Assembly (NCBI GenBank): GCA_037127255.1
Contig: JBANSL010000002.1
Coordinates: forward strand, 12,382,001 to 12,446,000
Length of the DNA stretch: 64,000 nucleotides
Direction: 5' to 3'
DNA from: Persicaria tinctoria
Lineage: Eukaryota > Streptophyta > Magnoliopsida > Caryophyllales > Polygonaceae
This document shows, one piece after another, positions 38,163 through 49,770 of this stretch (the stretch's first letter is position 1; every line of letters begins with the position of its first letter). The translations under genes were made by a program, and so were the position numbers. The notes beneath the pieces are model-generated. The model had not been told where the DNA came from. It searched no databases and was given only the letters and a program-made list of their open reading frames with translations.

Positions 38163-41100
38163 ATGGAGATCAGTAGCAATGATCAATGGGGAGACACTGC
38201 GGAGGAGAACGACGAAGAGGCGTTACTAAGGGCTGCTCTCAATAAGCTCCCCACCTATAACCGTCTGAGGAAAGGCTTGCTAGCCGAAGCTGGTGGAACA
38301 CTTCGACAAGTCGACGTTTCGAAGCTTGGCTTTCAAGAGAAAAGAGAATTGGTAGCAAGACTTTTCGAGGATGGGGCGGTTGATAACAAGGAGTTCCTCC
38401 TAAGCCTAAGGGATCGTATCGACAGGTACCGACTACTGACTCCTCTGATACCATGTTAAAGTCTGATAAGATTAACGACTGAGGTGACATGCACAAGCGC
38501 TAGTATGTAACTCTCTAGCTATTAGTATTAGGGCCGTTGTTCAAGAGTTGAACAAGCTGAATATTGTTTGTTCATATTCCGTTTATTTATAATATGAACG
38601 AGCTCGAGCCGAGTCTAAATTATTACTCGAGCTTTAAAATGTGCTAACTCGGCTCGTTTAGGAAACGAACGAGCTCGAACCGAGTTTTTTTTCAAGTTTT
38701 AAGCATTTTACTTGCTCATTATACACTAACTTAAAGGAAATTTTAGAAATTCCATAAAATTCGAGCTTAATTCGAACGAACCGAGCTTTGGATCGAGCTT
38801 AAAGACGTGCTCGTACTCGGCTCGTTTATAAAATGAATGAGCTCGAGCCGAGTACGAGTTGAATTTGAGCTACTCGTGTTCACATAACACCCTTAGCTAC
38901 TTGTTTCCACCAGGGTTGGAATCGACATTCCAAGAGTTGAAGTTCGGTTTGAGCAGTTGAGTGTCGAAGCAGAAGTTCATATCGGCAGCAGAGCTCTACC
39001 GACGATCTCCAACTCCGTTCTTAACACACTAGAGGCTATCCTGAATTGTCTCAGTGTTCTTCCTAGAAGCAAAAGGCCCTTGCGGATTCTGCGTGATGTC
39101 AGCGGAATCATCAAGCCGGGCAGGTACTTTTGCTGGCATGTGTCTCTATGTCTCCCACATCGGATATAAAGAAGGATAATTGAACAACATAGCTTTGCAG
39201 GATGACCTTGTTACTAGGGCCCCCGAGTTCAGGGAAGACGACGTTGCTGTTGGCCTTGGCAGGGAGACTTGCCAAGGATCTCAAGGTAGAAACGAAACAG
39301 TATATACGATCTCAGTGTCGAATAGGCTCAATGACTAATCTGCATATGAACCACTTCCAGGTTTCAGGAAGAGTTACATACAATGGACATAGCATGGAAG
39401 AGTTTGTCCCACAGAGATCCTCAGCGTATATCAGCCAGCATGATCTGCACATACCGGAAATGACAGTTAGAGAAACACTTGCATTTTCAAGGAGGTGTCA
39501 AGGGGTAGGAACTGGACACTATGGTGAGTTCAAAGTTTAGTTGATTGGCGACAAGTGTCGAATGAGTGATCACAATCAGATTGATGAAATTTCTGGCTTT
39601 GTGCAGACATGTTGGTTGAGCTCTTAAGAAGGGAAAAGTCAGCAAATATCACACCAAATTCTGACATTGACATCTATATGAAGGTATGGAAGTACAATTT
39701 CAGATGAAAATTAATGTACAATACAACATCTTGATTCCTCTAAATTTCTTCTCTGTGACTACAGGCAGCAGCTCTTTCGGATAAGGAGACAAACATAGTG
39801 ATAGAGTACATACTCAAGGTATGAAGGCGGTGTCTAGCAGTACATGTCAGCATACCCTTTACCAAGTTAAGCTACTAAGAATATAGTTTTTCTGCAGATT
39901 TTAGGACTGGAGGTTTGTGCTGATACACTGGTTGGGAGCCAGATGATACGGGGCATATCCGGAGGAGAGAAGAAGAGACTCACAACAGGTAAAAACAACA
40001 AGTAAAATAGTCTTAAAATGGTCATCTTTAACAAAGTGAGTGCATTTTGATAATGCAGGAGAGATGATAGTAGGGCCAGCAAAAGCATTTTTCATGGATG
40101 AGATATCAACCGGTTTAGACACTTCAACGACGTTTCAAATAGTGAACTCAATTCGGCAATCCATCCACATTCTTGAAGGAACAACCGTCATCTCTCTCCT
40201 GCAGCCAGCACCTGAAGTCTATGGCCTATTTGATGATGTGATTCTCCTATCAGATGGCCAAATCATATACCAAGGTCCAACTGAGAATGGGCTTGAGTTC
40301 TTCGAATCCGTGGGCTTCAAGTGTCCTGAGAGAAAAGGAGTAGCTGACTATCTACAGGAAGTATAACTTCTTATAAACAAAAATGAAAGTTAGAACTTAG
40401 AACATGTCTCTTTTTTTTTTAATCAGATTTTAATTTTTTGTTTCGTAGGTGACATCTAGGAGAGACCAAGAACAATACTGGATGCATAAAGAAGAGCCTT
40501 ATAGATTCATAACAGCTAAGGATTTCGCAGAAGCTTTTCGAACATTTCATGTAGGAAAGAAACTAGACGCGGAGCTTGCTGTTCCATTTGACAAGTCTAA
40601 AAGTCACCCATCTTCGCTAACAAGAAAAGGTTACGGTGTCAACAAGAAAGAGCTGTTCAAGGCATGTATTTCAAGAGAATTTCTGCTTATGAAGAGGCAT
40701 TCATTTGTCTACGTATTCAAGATGTTCCAAGTAAGCAGCAGCTCTATCCGAGAATTCTCGAAGCTTGCTGAATCTTGATTTCAAAATTTCAACCACATTT
40801 TCTAATGTTTGCAGATGATACTTATTGGAGCTGTTGTAGTGACGGTTTTCATAAGGACAAAGATGCCTAAGAAAACGCTAATTGACGGGCAAATTTTCCT
40901 AGGAGCCCTATTTTTCGGAATCCTAAGGCTAATGTTCAGTGGACTGGCAGAAATTACCATCACAGTCACTCAACTTCCAGTCTTTTACAAACAAAGGGAT
41001 TTTCTGTTATACCCGGCATGGGCATACTCGCTGTCTAAATGGATCCTCAAGATCCCAATCTCTCTAATAGAAGCAGCTATTTGGATTTCCATAACTTACT

Positions 41101-44100
41101 ATGGAATAGGCTATGATCAAGACCCTGCCAGGTTTTTCAAACACTGGCTGGTACTCGTCGCGTTACACCAAATGGCATCTGGGCTGTACAGATTCAGTGC
41201 AGGAGTGGGCAGAAGCTTGGCCATTGGAAGCACACTTGGTATATTTATTCTAAGCATACACATCATTCTGGGTGGATTTGTTCTATCACAAGGTAATCAA
41301 GTTCACTGACAAATCAGATTTGTCTACAACATTACAAAATCTAATTTTGTTGTTGGCTGGTTGCAGACAGTTTAAGGAAATGGCTGGCATGGGCTCACTG
41401 GCTCTCTCCTCTATTGTACGCCCAAAACGCTATGGCAGTAAACGAGTTCCTCGGAAAAAGTTGGAGCCATGTAAAATTTCATCCACTCCTGCCTAAGTAC
41501 CCTAAATAAGAGTGTTCTTAATAGCTGATATAGTTTTTTGCTGACTGAATAGGCTCATCCAGACTCAAAAGAATCACTAGGAGTACAGGTGCTGAAGTCT
41601 AGTGGGATTTTCACGAGATCGTATTGGTATTTCATTGGACTATCAGGATTGATTGGATTCTGTCTGCTCTTCAATTTCCTTTTCACATTGGCCCTAACTT
41701 ATCTTGACTGTAAGTACTTCACCAATCTATGTTGAAACTGATGCATATTCTGCATATCTCTAATAGCTTGATAATGCCTACAGCACCAGGGAAGCCTCAG
41801 ACAACTATATCCAGAAACGATCTAGACGAAGAAAATGCTCAAACTAGTAAGAATACACACATCAACAGCAACGAATTGGCGAACAAATACATTTTCAAGC
41901 CTCATTCTACTTTTAACTGACATGAAAAATTTGCAGAAAACTCACAGAAGGTGAAACACAGAAGGAAGAATGGCATGGTCCTTCCTTTTGAGCCACTGTC
42001 TATAACATTTGATGAAATCAGATATGCAATAGACATGCCAAAGGTATCACTGAAATTCAAGAATCTGCACATAGATTTATGAGTGCAAAGCACATATATG
42101 GGAATGTTAATGTTTTGTTTTATGGTTTCAGAAAATGAAAAAGCATGGAGCCACCGGAGAACGACTAGAGCTTCTCAAGGGCATAAGTGGTGCTTTCAGG
42201 CCAGGAGTTCTTACAGCCCTGATGGGCGTAAGTGGAGCTGGTAAGACTACTCTAATGGATGTCCTGGCTGGAAGAAAGAACAGCGGATACATTCAAGGAA
42301 CTATAAAAATATCCAGATATCCAAAGAAGCAAGAAACATTTGCGCGTATCTCAGGCTATGTTGAGCAAGCTGATATACACTCACCTTATGTTACAGTGTA
42401 CGAGTCCTTGCTTTTCTCTGCGTGGCTTCGGCTGCCTTCTGAAGTAGATCACACTACAAGAGAGGTACTTTCTTCCTGAATGAATATCATAGAAGAACTT
42501 GACAAGTAATTTATTCCAAGTCAAATAACGACGATGGATTTCAGAGGTTTATTTGGGAGGTCATGGAGCTAGTGGAGCTTACTTCATTAAGGGAAGCACT
42601 AGTAGGATTGCCTGGAGTAAATGGTCTCTCGATAGAGCAGCGCAAGAGGCTAACAATCGCTCTTGAGCTTGTAGCCAACCCATCGATAATATTTATGGAT
42701 GAACCAACCTCTGGACTAGATGCTCGCGCTGCAGCAATTGTGATGAGGACAGTCAAGAACACAGTCAACACTGGGCGAACAGTGGTCTGCACTATCCACC
42801 AACCAAGCATTGACATATTTGATACTTTTGACGAGGTTGAGTTCATTCCGTTTCACAGTATAACAAGAACCAGTCATATTCATATCCCACCATTATAGTA
42901 TAATATGCTTCATTGATCAATAATGCAGCTGCTGCTTCTGAAACGAGGAGGCGAAGAAATATACTTTGGTCCATTGGGGCATTGTGCCCAGCTGCTAATC
43001 CAGTACTTTGAGGTAAACCTGCATTAAAACTTCAAGAACTCATCCAGTAAATTTGTTCTTAATCACTAATCTGTAAATGCTATGACAAATGACAATGAAG
43101 GAACAACAAGGGGTAAGTAAAATCATGAATGGTCAAAATCCAGCTACTTGGATGATGGAGATTACCTCAGAACATCAAGAAGCAAGAATAGGGGCGAGCT
43201 TTGCCAAAAATTACAAGCAATCTGAGCTATACAGGTAGAACTAACTATCTGAAATGCCGGAAACTTACACAAACAGGCCAATGAATGACGCGCGAATTCA
43301 ACTTCATCATGCAGGCAAACAAAATCCCTAATTAAGGAGCTCAGTGTGCCAGCTCCTGGCTCAAAAGATCTGTATTTTTCCAAGAAGTACTCGCGAACAT
43401 TTTTTACTCAATCGACAGCATGTCTATGGAAACAATACTGGTCATATTGGCGAAACACGCGGTACAATGGTCTCAGGCTCCTGTATACATTGGTTTTAGG
43501 CCTTGCAATAGGATCAATCTTCTGGAACATTGCCTCTAGGAGGTACTTCATATCAAAGACCAACTACACTTTGATTTTCAGATCTGTCATTTTGGTTTAA
43601 CTTCAGCTAGGACTAAAATTTGATTTGTTGACTCCTCAGGGGAACAAAGCAAGATCTATTTAACACCATGGGCTCCATGTATATTGCTGTTCATTATCTT
43701 GGTGTACAGAACTCTATGTCAGTGCAGCCGGTTGTGGCCGTTGAGAGGACAGTGTTTTACAGGGAAAGAGCTGCAGGGATGTATTCTGCTTTGGCATATG
43801 CCTTCAGTCAGGTATCCTTATTTTCGGATAACTGCATACTATAATCGATGTGAGATATCATAGCAAACTGAATCATCTACCAATGGAAATGCAGGTGATC
43901 ATCGAAATTCCATATTGCTTCGCTCAAACAGTCGTCTATGGATTCATGATATACGCCATGATTGGACTTGAGCGGGACGCTCGGAAGTTCTTTTGGTTCA
44001 TGTACTTCACTTTCTTCTCCTTGCTGTACTATACCTATTATGGAATGATGACTGTGGCCATTTCTCCGAACCAAAGCATCTCTAGCATTACTTCTACGAT

Positions 44101-44490
44101 ATTCTACGGCTTGTGGAACCTTTTCTCGGGATTCTTTGTCCCGAAAACAGTAAGTCGATCCCTTGAATCCTTCTTGATCTACTATTGTTCAGGACTACTT
44201 TATTCACTTGTCAATCTTGGTGGTAATGGCAGAGGATACCAATCTGGTGGAGATGGTTTTACTGGGCTTGCCCGGTCGCGTGGTCATTGTATGGATTGTT
44301 CATTTCACAATTTGGAGATTCAGAAGACAAGCTTGAGGATGGCCAAACAGTGAGAGGGTTCCTAAGGAGTTACTTTGGATTTGAGCATGAGTTTTTGGGG
44401 GCTGTTGCAGTTATTATTTTCGGTTTTCCAGTACTCTTTTCGCTCATATACGCTTATGCTATCAAGACCCTCAACTTCCAAAGAAGATAA
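38163..44490 (+). CDS. PDR-type ABCG transporter, full length
   Basis: Membrane ATP-driven exporter of the pleiotropic drug resistance (full-size ABCG) family; members move hormones, waxes, terpenoids or toxins, mostly across the plasma membrane. Substrate unknown here. 22 exons (38163-38425, 38914-39123, 39201-39285, 39361-39523, 39607-39683, 39765-39818, 39898-39988, 40059-40360, 40449-40730, 40815-41292, 41367-41470, 41553-41709, 41784-41846, 41937-42043, 42132-42464, 42545-42835, 42929-43012, 43101-43234, 43315-43542, 43640-43811, 43895-44149, 44233-44490) join in frame to 1396 aa, normal length. Order NBD1-TMD1-NBD2-TMD2. NBD1 has Walker [10 protein letters not shown] (164-172), signature ISGGEKKR (304 on) and FFMDE (325-329). 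NBD2 has GVSGAGKTT (844-852), LSIEQRKR and IIFMDEP. The C-terminus is LNFQRR. No damage seen. Confidence 0.95.
38530..38895. mobile_element. MITE-like insertion in PDR intron 1
   Basis: Intron 1 (38426-38913) is filled by sequence rich in GAGCTCGAGCCGAG and its complement CTCGGCTCG in both orientations. The edges are AGGGCCGTTGTTC at left and GTTCACATAACACCCT at right, a weak inverted repeat. This resembles plant hAT-type MITEs, but I found no exact target duplication. Borders are approximate. Confidence 0.5.
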
Positions 44491-45497
44491 GGGTTCTTCC
44501 CTAAACAAAGGAAGAAACTATACATTCATATGACCAACCATCAAATGCTAACACATATGCAGCTGCTTATGGTAATACACTATTGCTGTTCACAGTTCAA
44601 CATTTGATTGAATGCAATGGTGGCCTTTGAAATCAAATGTCTGGCATTGGTTACACTATCGGTTTGTTTGAATGCTTCTTATCAGCCCAGTGTACTGATT
44701 GGTTCACACTTGAAAGAGTAAAAATCTTAGTGATTGGTTCACACTTGAACGATAAATTATTTGGGATGTGTCTCACACTTGAAACATTTGATTGGTTCTG
44801 TCCTCCCCAAGTTGGAGCGTCTTAGACGGATTTTCAAATAAATGAAACTTATGCAATGATCAGGTTTATAAGGTACCTGGTAATGTGCTATGCAAATGCC
44901 TTAATACTGCAATTAAATGTTTACCGGACAGGGCCTTAAGCTAGAAACTAAGTCATGGCTCTTTACTTGTGCAAAAGCCAGGAACAACCGAAAGGCCTCA
45001 CTTTGAGCCATTAAGAATCACACCTGTAAATCCATTATGTGATGATAAAGGTAATTAGTTCGGAAGGTTCAACATGAAGCACCTTTGTATTGAAAATAAT
45101 GTGGAAATAATAAGAAACCAGGAAAAATCAGGGATTACAACCCAGAGGATAATAAATTATTAACATGCATTTCTGCTTTACAACAACATTGCAAGTTTGC
45201 AACTGCATTGATGATCACAGGGTTTCAACAAAAATGGCGATCACCAATTCGTTTATTGTTTATCAAGTTTGCACTTCATTTGATCCAGTACAAGTTATCT
45301 GTAGCGGGCTTAAAGTCATGACATTGGTCTACTCTTGAAAATCAAGATCCGATCCTAAGAACAACAATGCTCGAGATTTACAATAGGGAATAAAAAGGAC
45401 AATAATGATCTGACCGACAGAGGTTGAAAGCTTACACGGAAATCGGCAATCTGGATTGATGCTGGATAGCGGATACCACGTCTGGTGAGATAACATA
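44491..45497. other. Tail-to-tail region between PDR and VHA-c''
   Basis: Contains both 3' untranslated regions. At 44640-44830 the phrase GATTGGTTCACACTTGAA recurs, and an inverted piece of the plastid-protein gene is present (see next entry). No gene seen. Confidence 0.45.
44757..44842 (+). pseudogene. Inverted intron-exon scrap of the plastid-protein gene
   Basis: About 85 bp that match, at roughly 85 percent by eye, the minus-strand intron-exon junction at about 48138-48222. Shared blocks are GATGTGTCTCACACTTGAA, CATTTGATTGGTTCT and TTAGACGGATTTTC. The first encoded residues of that exon (original FERFRRIF) are recognisable, but the acceptor is CAAG instead of ACAG. The fragment lies in opposite orientation and 3.3 kb away. 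It has no coding function. Confidence 0.75.
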
Positions 45498-47063
45498 TTA
45501 TGCTCCTTTCGAAGGCCATGTTGCTTGTGCAGACATGATAATTCCAACAATCACTCCAAACAAACCAAGTGCACTGCCAAAGATCTCAATCACAAGAATC
45601 TTCACAAACAGAGAGGAGTTTTGGGCATCTGAAAGTGCACAGCTACTTCCGATAATTCCCACACACAACCTGTTGCAAGCATCCAATTTAGCAGACAGAA
45701 GATTCACAGTTCACAATTCAAACATACATTAAAAAACAAAACTCACCCGCAAACAAGGTTGGCAAAGCCTACAATAATGCCCGATGCAAAGATTGCATAT
45801 CCTGCTCTCATTGACTCGGGTGCATTAAGCTGGGAGGCTGGGACACTCTCTAGCTTTGTCTGCAGGATGATGGCCACTATGACACCATAAATAGCAACAG
45901 CTTCACAGAAAATGACACTGGAAGAAAAAAAGGTAATTAAAACATTGTGACAAAGAAGATGGTGCATTATTGTTGGATTCATCATAAGCTGCACACCAAA
46001 AAAAAATCATACTAATCCTCCAGTTAACCAAGCCAGATCATCTTCATGGAGAAGAGAGCAATTAAACACCAAATTACAGAACTCCAGGTTTTCTCTCTTG
46101 CATTTCAATATGGAAGGTTCTCGTGAAAGGGAAACTGATCATAGATTTTGAGAATGAAGTTATGAACAACAGCAAACAGCTCAACTTCGACATAGACTTG
46201 GCATAACAATTGGGATTTGGGACTAACCTTCTATAGGATTCAATTTTTTCTTCAGTCCTTCCATTTTCCATTAGTATATGCTTATGAGTTCTAGGTGCTA
46301 CAACTCTCAAAACTTAGGCCTCAGTAGGTCCCAGCAATTCCATATTGTTGCATGCTTAAGAATGACTTTGCAAGAACATCATCAGGGAATTCATCCAAGA
46401 AATTTTCAACAAGATTGAATTTCCTTTAAAAGTTAATCATTTCCAACTAAGATTCATTCTCTCTGGGCTAGGTTCCTTAAGGTTGAAATTTTCAGCACCA
46501 GACCGAAAAAGAGAAACCTTTTTAGCTGAGAATTTGGGATAATCTCCCCAAAATTTGTCTACTTTCACAATCTCTTATCCACAGTGCATCCAACATGGTA
46601 GTCACCAATTTATACTTTTTCGATCAACTGAAAATATACCGCCCTTACTGCAATAGATCATACATTAATGCGTTCCACAAAATTGATCACAGAACTAAAA
46701 CCGGGAAACACAAAGGGAGGCTTACCTAATCAGATTTTTCGAAGTGATTCGAGGAGCCTTTATAGCTGCACCAATCAAACTGCTTCCAGTAATGTAGATC
46801 CCCCTGCAAAAAAAATTCCAATTTTCGATTCCAAGCTCAGAAAAAATTGACAACCATCAAGTTCCGAATTCCGAAATCCTAAGGCAGTTGAATCCGAGGA
46901 TGAAATCGTTGTAATGAAAGAGAAGATGGAGAGAAAGAGAAGTGGAGTACCAGGCGGCGCCGAGGACGGAGACGCCGATGGAGAGTGCAATCCCGATGGC
47001 GGCGAAGGTGTAAGGGGAGATCTGGACGAGCGCTCTTGACCATGAACTCGCTCCGCCAACCAT
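45498..47063 (-). CDS. VHA-c'': V-type proton ATPase subunit c'' (proteolipid)
   Basis: Membrane proteolipid of the V0 rotor ring, which carries protons across vacuolar and endosomal membranes. Four exons (46951-47063, 46726-46803, 45747-45917, 45498-45669) join in frame to 177 aa; Arabidopsis VHA-c''1 has 180. It begins near [16 protein letters not shown] and continues with [15 protein letters not shown]. The second helix region [12 protein letters not shown] contains the essential proton-binding glutamate (E69). Later helices [14 protein letters not shown] and [13 protein letters not shown] are intact. The start ATG at 47061-47063 gives a short N-terminus as in the family. It is tandem with the next minus-strand gene, whose stop lies 488 bp upstream. 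Confidence 0.97.
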
Positions 47064-47551
47064 CGTCCCTTCGATCTTCTCGCTCCTTGAGATTGATTTG
47101 CTCGATCTGATCTGCGATTTTATCTTTGCAGAGAGATTCGCCACCACCGGACAGGCACACAGAAATTATGAAGAAGAGACACGGGAATTTGGACTCTACC
47201 GGCCCGTATTAATTTATTTATTGTGTGGATATTTCCGGTTCAGGACAAAATAAATTTCACACATCGATACCAGATGGACCGGACCGGGTTCGATTGGACC
47301 GGATATTCAAATCATGATCACAGGCTCACATAGTCACATCTGTGTCTAAGTGTCTTCCATACCATTGATACCAATTACTAAATACACCTGAACAGCCAAG
47401 TTTGCCTTCTTCTATTTCTATATAGCTATATACACACAAAATACACAATTGCACCCTCGAAGGATGCGAGCATTCAAATATGACGGCACCTACATTCCAT
47501 GCCCGAGGAAGTTCCCTTGGGTTCAGCAGCGTGTTTTCCAGAATCCGCCTT
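47064..47551 (-). promoter_or_regulatory. VHA-c'' leader/promoter and plastid-gene 3' flank
   Basis: 488 bp between the VHA-c'' start codon and the stop of the upstream plastid-protein gene. It must hold the VHA-c'' promoter and the 3' untranslated region of the neighbour. I could not identify specific sites. Confidence 0.4.
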
Positions 47552-49401
47552 CTAGTATGCTAGACCACTGGAAAAGCTATCTCCGTCATGAAGCAGAGAC
47601 TCCGTCAGCCAGTATCCATCCCAGCACCCACCAAGCCTCTGCCAATTCAGTGGTCATTAGGTGTGTCAGAAGGCGATGCAAATCCTATATCAAAAGACTA
47701 AATTCCTACTGAAATACCACAAAAATATGATTCATGAAAGGGCGCGGTGCTAGAATAAAATGACACTGATACTTTATGCAAGGTAATTTTTTTAATCCAC
47801 AGAAAAAACAATGACCAAACCAGGCTCATTGTAAATTCAAATATCTCTTCCTCCTCTGGGCGGGCTCCTTGTATCCAAACCCGCTGCTTGAATCGATGCT
47901 GCGCCAGCATTATTAAGGAATAAGTGGGGGTTGTCTATAAAAGGATTTGAAATTTTGAAATCATACATGATTGCAAACACAACACAGAGATAACCACAGA
48001 ATCTAAAATATATGGATTATTAGAGCACATTAGCTATCTTATAGGGTAATCAAGAATTCAAGATTACCTCCTTCACCCAAAAGCTGCTTAGGATTTTCCT
48101 ATCCTTGTGACCTAGTAGAGTTCGGTAGCTTGACGAATGGAAAATCCGTCTAAAACGCTCGAACTGTAGGGGGATAGAACCAATCAAATGCTTCAAGTGT
48201 GAGACACATCACAAAGATATATAATGTGCGAGTAGCAGCAATTACCTGCCCCAAATCAAAGTAGGGCCCAAAATAAGTGGACCTCTCGAAAGGATCAAAC
48301 CCAGCAAACTGGCAAAATGACAACATAATAGTGAGAAAACACCAAAAGAGCTTGTCAGATGGTATTTCAAGTTAAGGTCAACAAGGTGGTATTACCCTAT
48401 ACATAACCTCAATTCCATAATCCGGGTGTGGTTGGTCGTTGTACTTCAGCGCATCAAGCTGGTAGTTTACAGCTTCTTCTGCACTAAACTATATCAATGG
48501 ATTAAACTACACTGAAATGTTATTGATTAGAGAGCCTTGTATTTATCAGTGACTGATCAGATAATTACATTTAGTCTTGGACCAAAGGGCCTTTTGTTTC
48601 GAGATTCAAGCCTGTATCAGGGGGCAAAACACCGATATTTACAAGGAAATAAATAGCAACAAGAGTCAAAATTATCAGTACTTCAAGAGCCATGTCATGC
48701 CATATCCAATATTCAGAGACCATAAGATCAAACAAAGAGGATCTGTAATGAAGAGAAATCAACCCAACAACAGTACACACCTAAGCTTTGAAAAGTCCAA
48801 TACTTCAATCAAATATTTCTGATTTCCATACTATCATGAATCAGGGAAGGCAATAAGCTGACAAGAAGGACTAAGCAACTTAAGCAATCTAATCATTGTG
48901 GATTTTGGGGAAAACAACTGCAAGAAATAAGCTGAATTTCCGATTCTAGGGTTACCGAGTATGATCTATATGGAGACGCTCCTTTTACTTGTTACAGATG
49001 TATGTATTTGGCTGAGCACATCATCAATGGAATTGAAATTGGAAATAGCTTCGTCTCATTCCACAAATTTATTTAGCCATTGTTCCAGTTGCAAGCACAG
49101 GAAGATTTTAAATTTGTCAACAAATTACTTTTACCTTGCTCAACCTCACAATTTCGCGAAAGCTATGCCTATAAGTACAATCCGAAATCACTGAGACCTA
49201 GAAGCGATGAAGATGAAGCAATTAATTCAATGAAAACGAGTGAGAGAGGGGAGAGAACCAGTCGCCGGAGAGGGAATCGGGGACGTCAGCAGAAGCCCTT
49301 AAGCGGACGGGAGAGGTGGTGTGCTTTCCTCCACTGCCATAGACGAGCTTGGAGAAGAGAGAAGGAGAGGGCGGGCTTGTCAATGAAGAGCCAAACGACA
49401 T
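47552..49401 (-). CDS. Conserved plastid-targeted protein of unknown function
   Basis: Seven exons (49259-49401, 48569-48611, 48396-48488, 48246-48308, 48068-48163, 47821-47898, 47552-47638) join in frame to 200 aa. The first 40 residues are rich in Ser, Pro and Lys/Arg with few acids, like a chloroplast transit peptide. The mature part starts near ADVPDSLSGDWLESRNKRPF and includes GIEVMYRFAGFDPFERSTYF, FERFRRIFHSSSYRTLLGH, RPEEEEIF and GCWDGYWLTESLLHDGDSF. I recognise this set of motifs as a protein conserved across land plants and annotated only as uncharacterised chloroplast protein. No catalytic motif or membrane helix is evident. The small exon 48569-48611 was fixed by phase and by its RNKRPFGPRLN match. 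Head-to-head with CCR4-6. Confidence 0.88.
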
Positions 49402-49770
49402 CGTTTTTCCAGCTCTTCTCACCTCTCTGTATTGCGAACAGGGGATGAGGATGACCAGGGTCCAGAAGTAGTAGAAGCCGGTTCCAACTCCCACGCAACT
49501 GCACCATTCAACGATCGTAACATTTTAATTGGGTGGTTTGGTCTTTTATGCATTATTTTATCTTTATTGGGCGATTTTGTGAAAATAGGCTAAAGTAGTG
49601 GGTAGTGTTGTGTAATTTACTCAAGAAGAAAGCCTTGCCGTGCAACTGTGTAACGTGCGAAAGCGAAACAATCAAAAGACTCGCTCCACCGCACGCACGG
49701 ACGCACCGCCTTCGCCGCCTCTCGGGCTCGGGCCTATGGGCCATTAGCCGCCGTAGCCAATCGCTGAGAG
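49402..49770. promoter_or_regulatory. Shared divergent promoter region
   Basis: 369 bp separate the start codons of the plastid-protein gene (minus) and CCR4-6 (plus). Both leaders must lie here, so the promoters overlap or are one bidirectional unit. GGGCGATTTTG and the GC-rich block near 49680-49760 are possible elements. No defined transcription-factor site is claimed. Confidence 0.55.

Noticed and set aside
48571..48780. Minus-strand frame with a hydrophobic helix (SEYWIWHDMALEVLIILTL) that looked like an exon of the plastid gene
   Set aside because: Its phase fails with the neighbours, while another frame of the same region gives the conserved RNKRPFGPRLN exon with proper donor and acceptor; the helix is intronic.
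49080..49448. 122-codon plus-strand Arg-rich frame
   Set aside because: Antisense to the first exon of the plastid-protein gene; composition reflects the complement of its transit-peptide codons.
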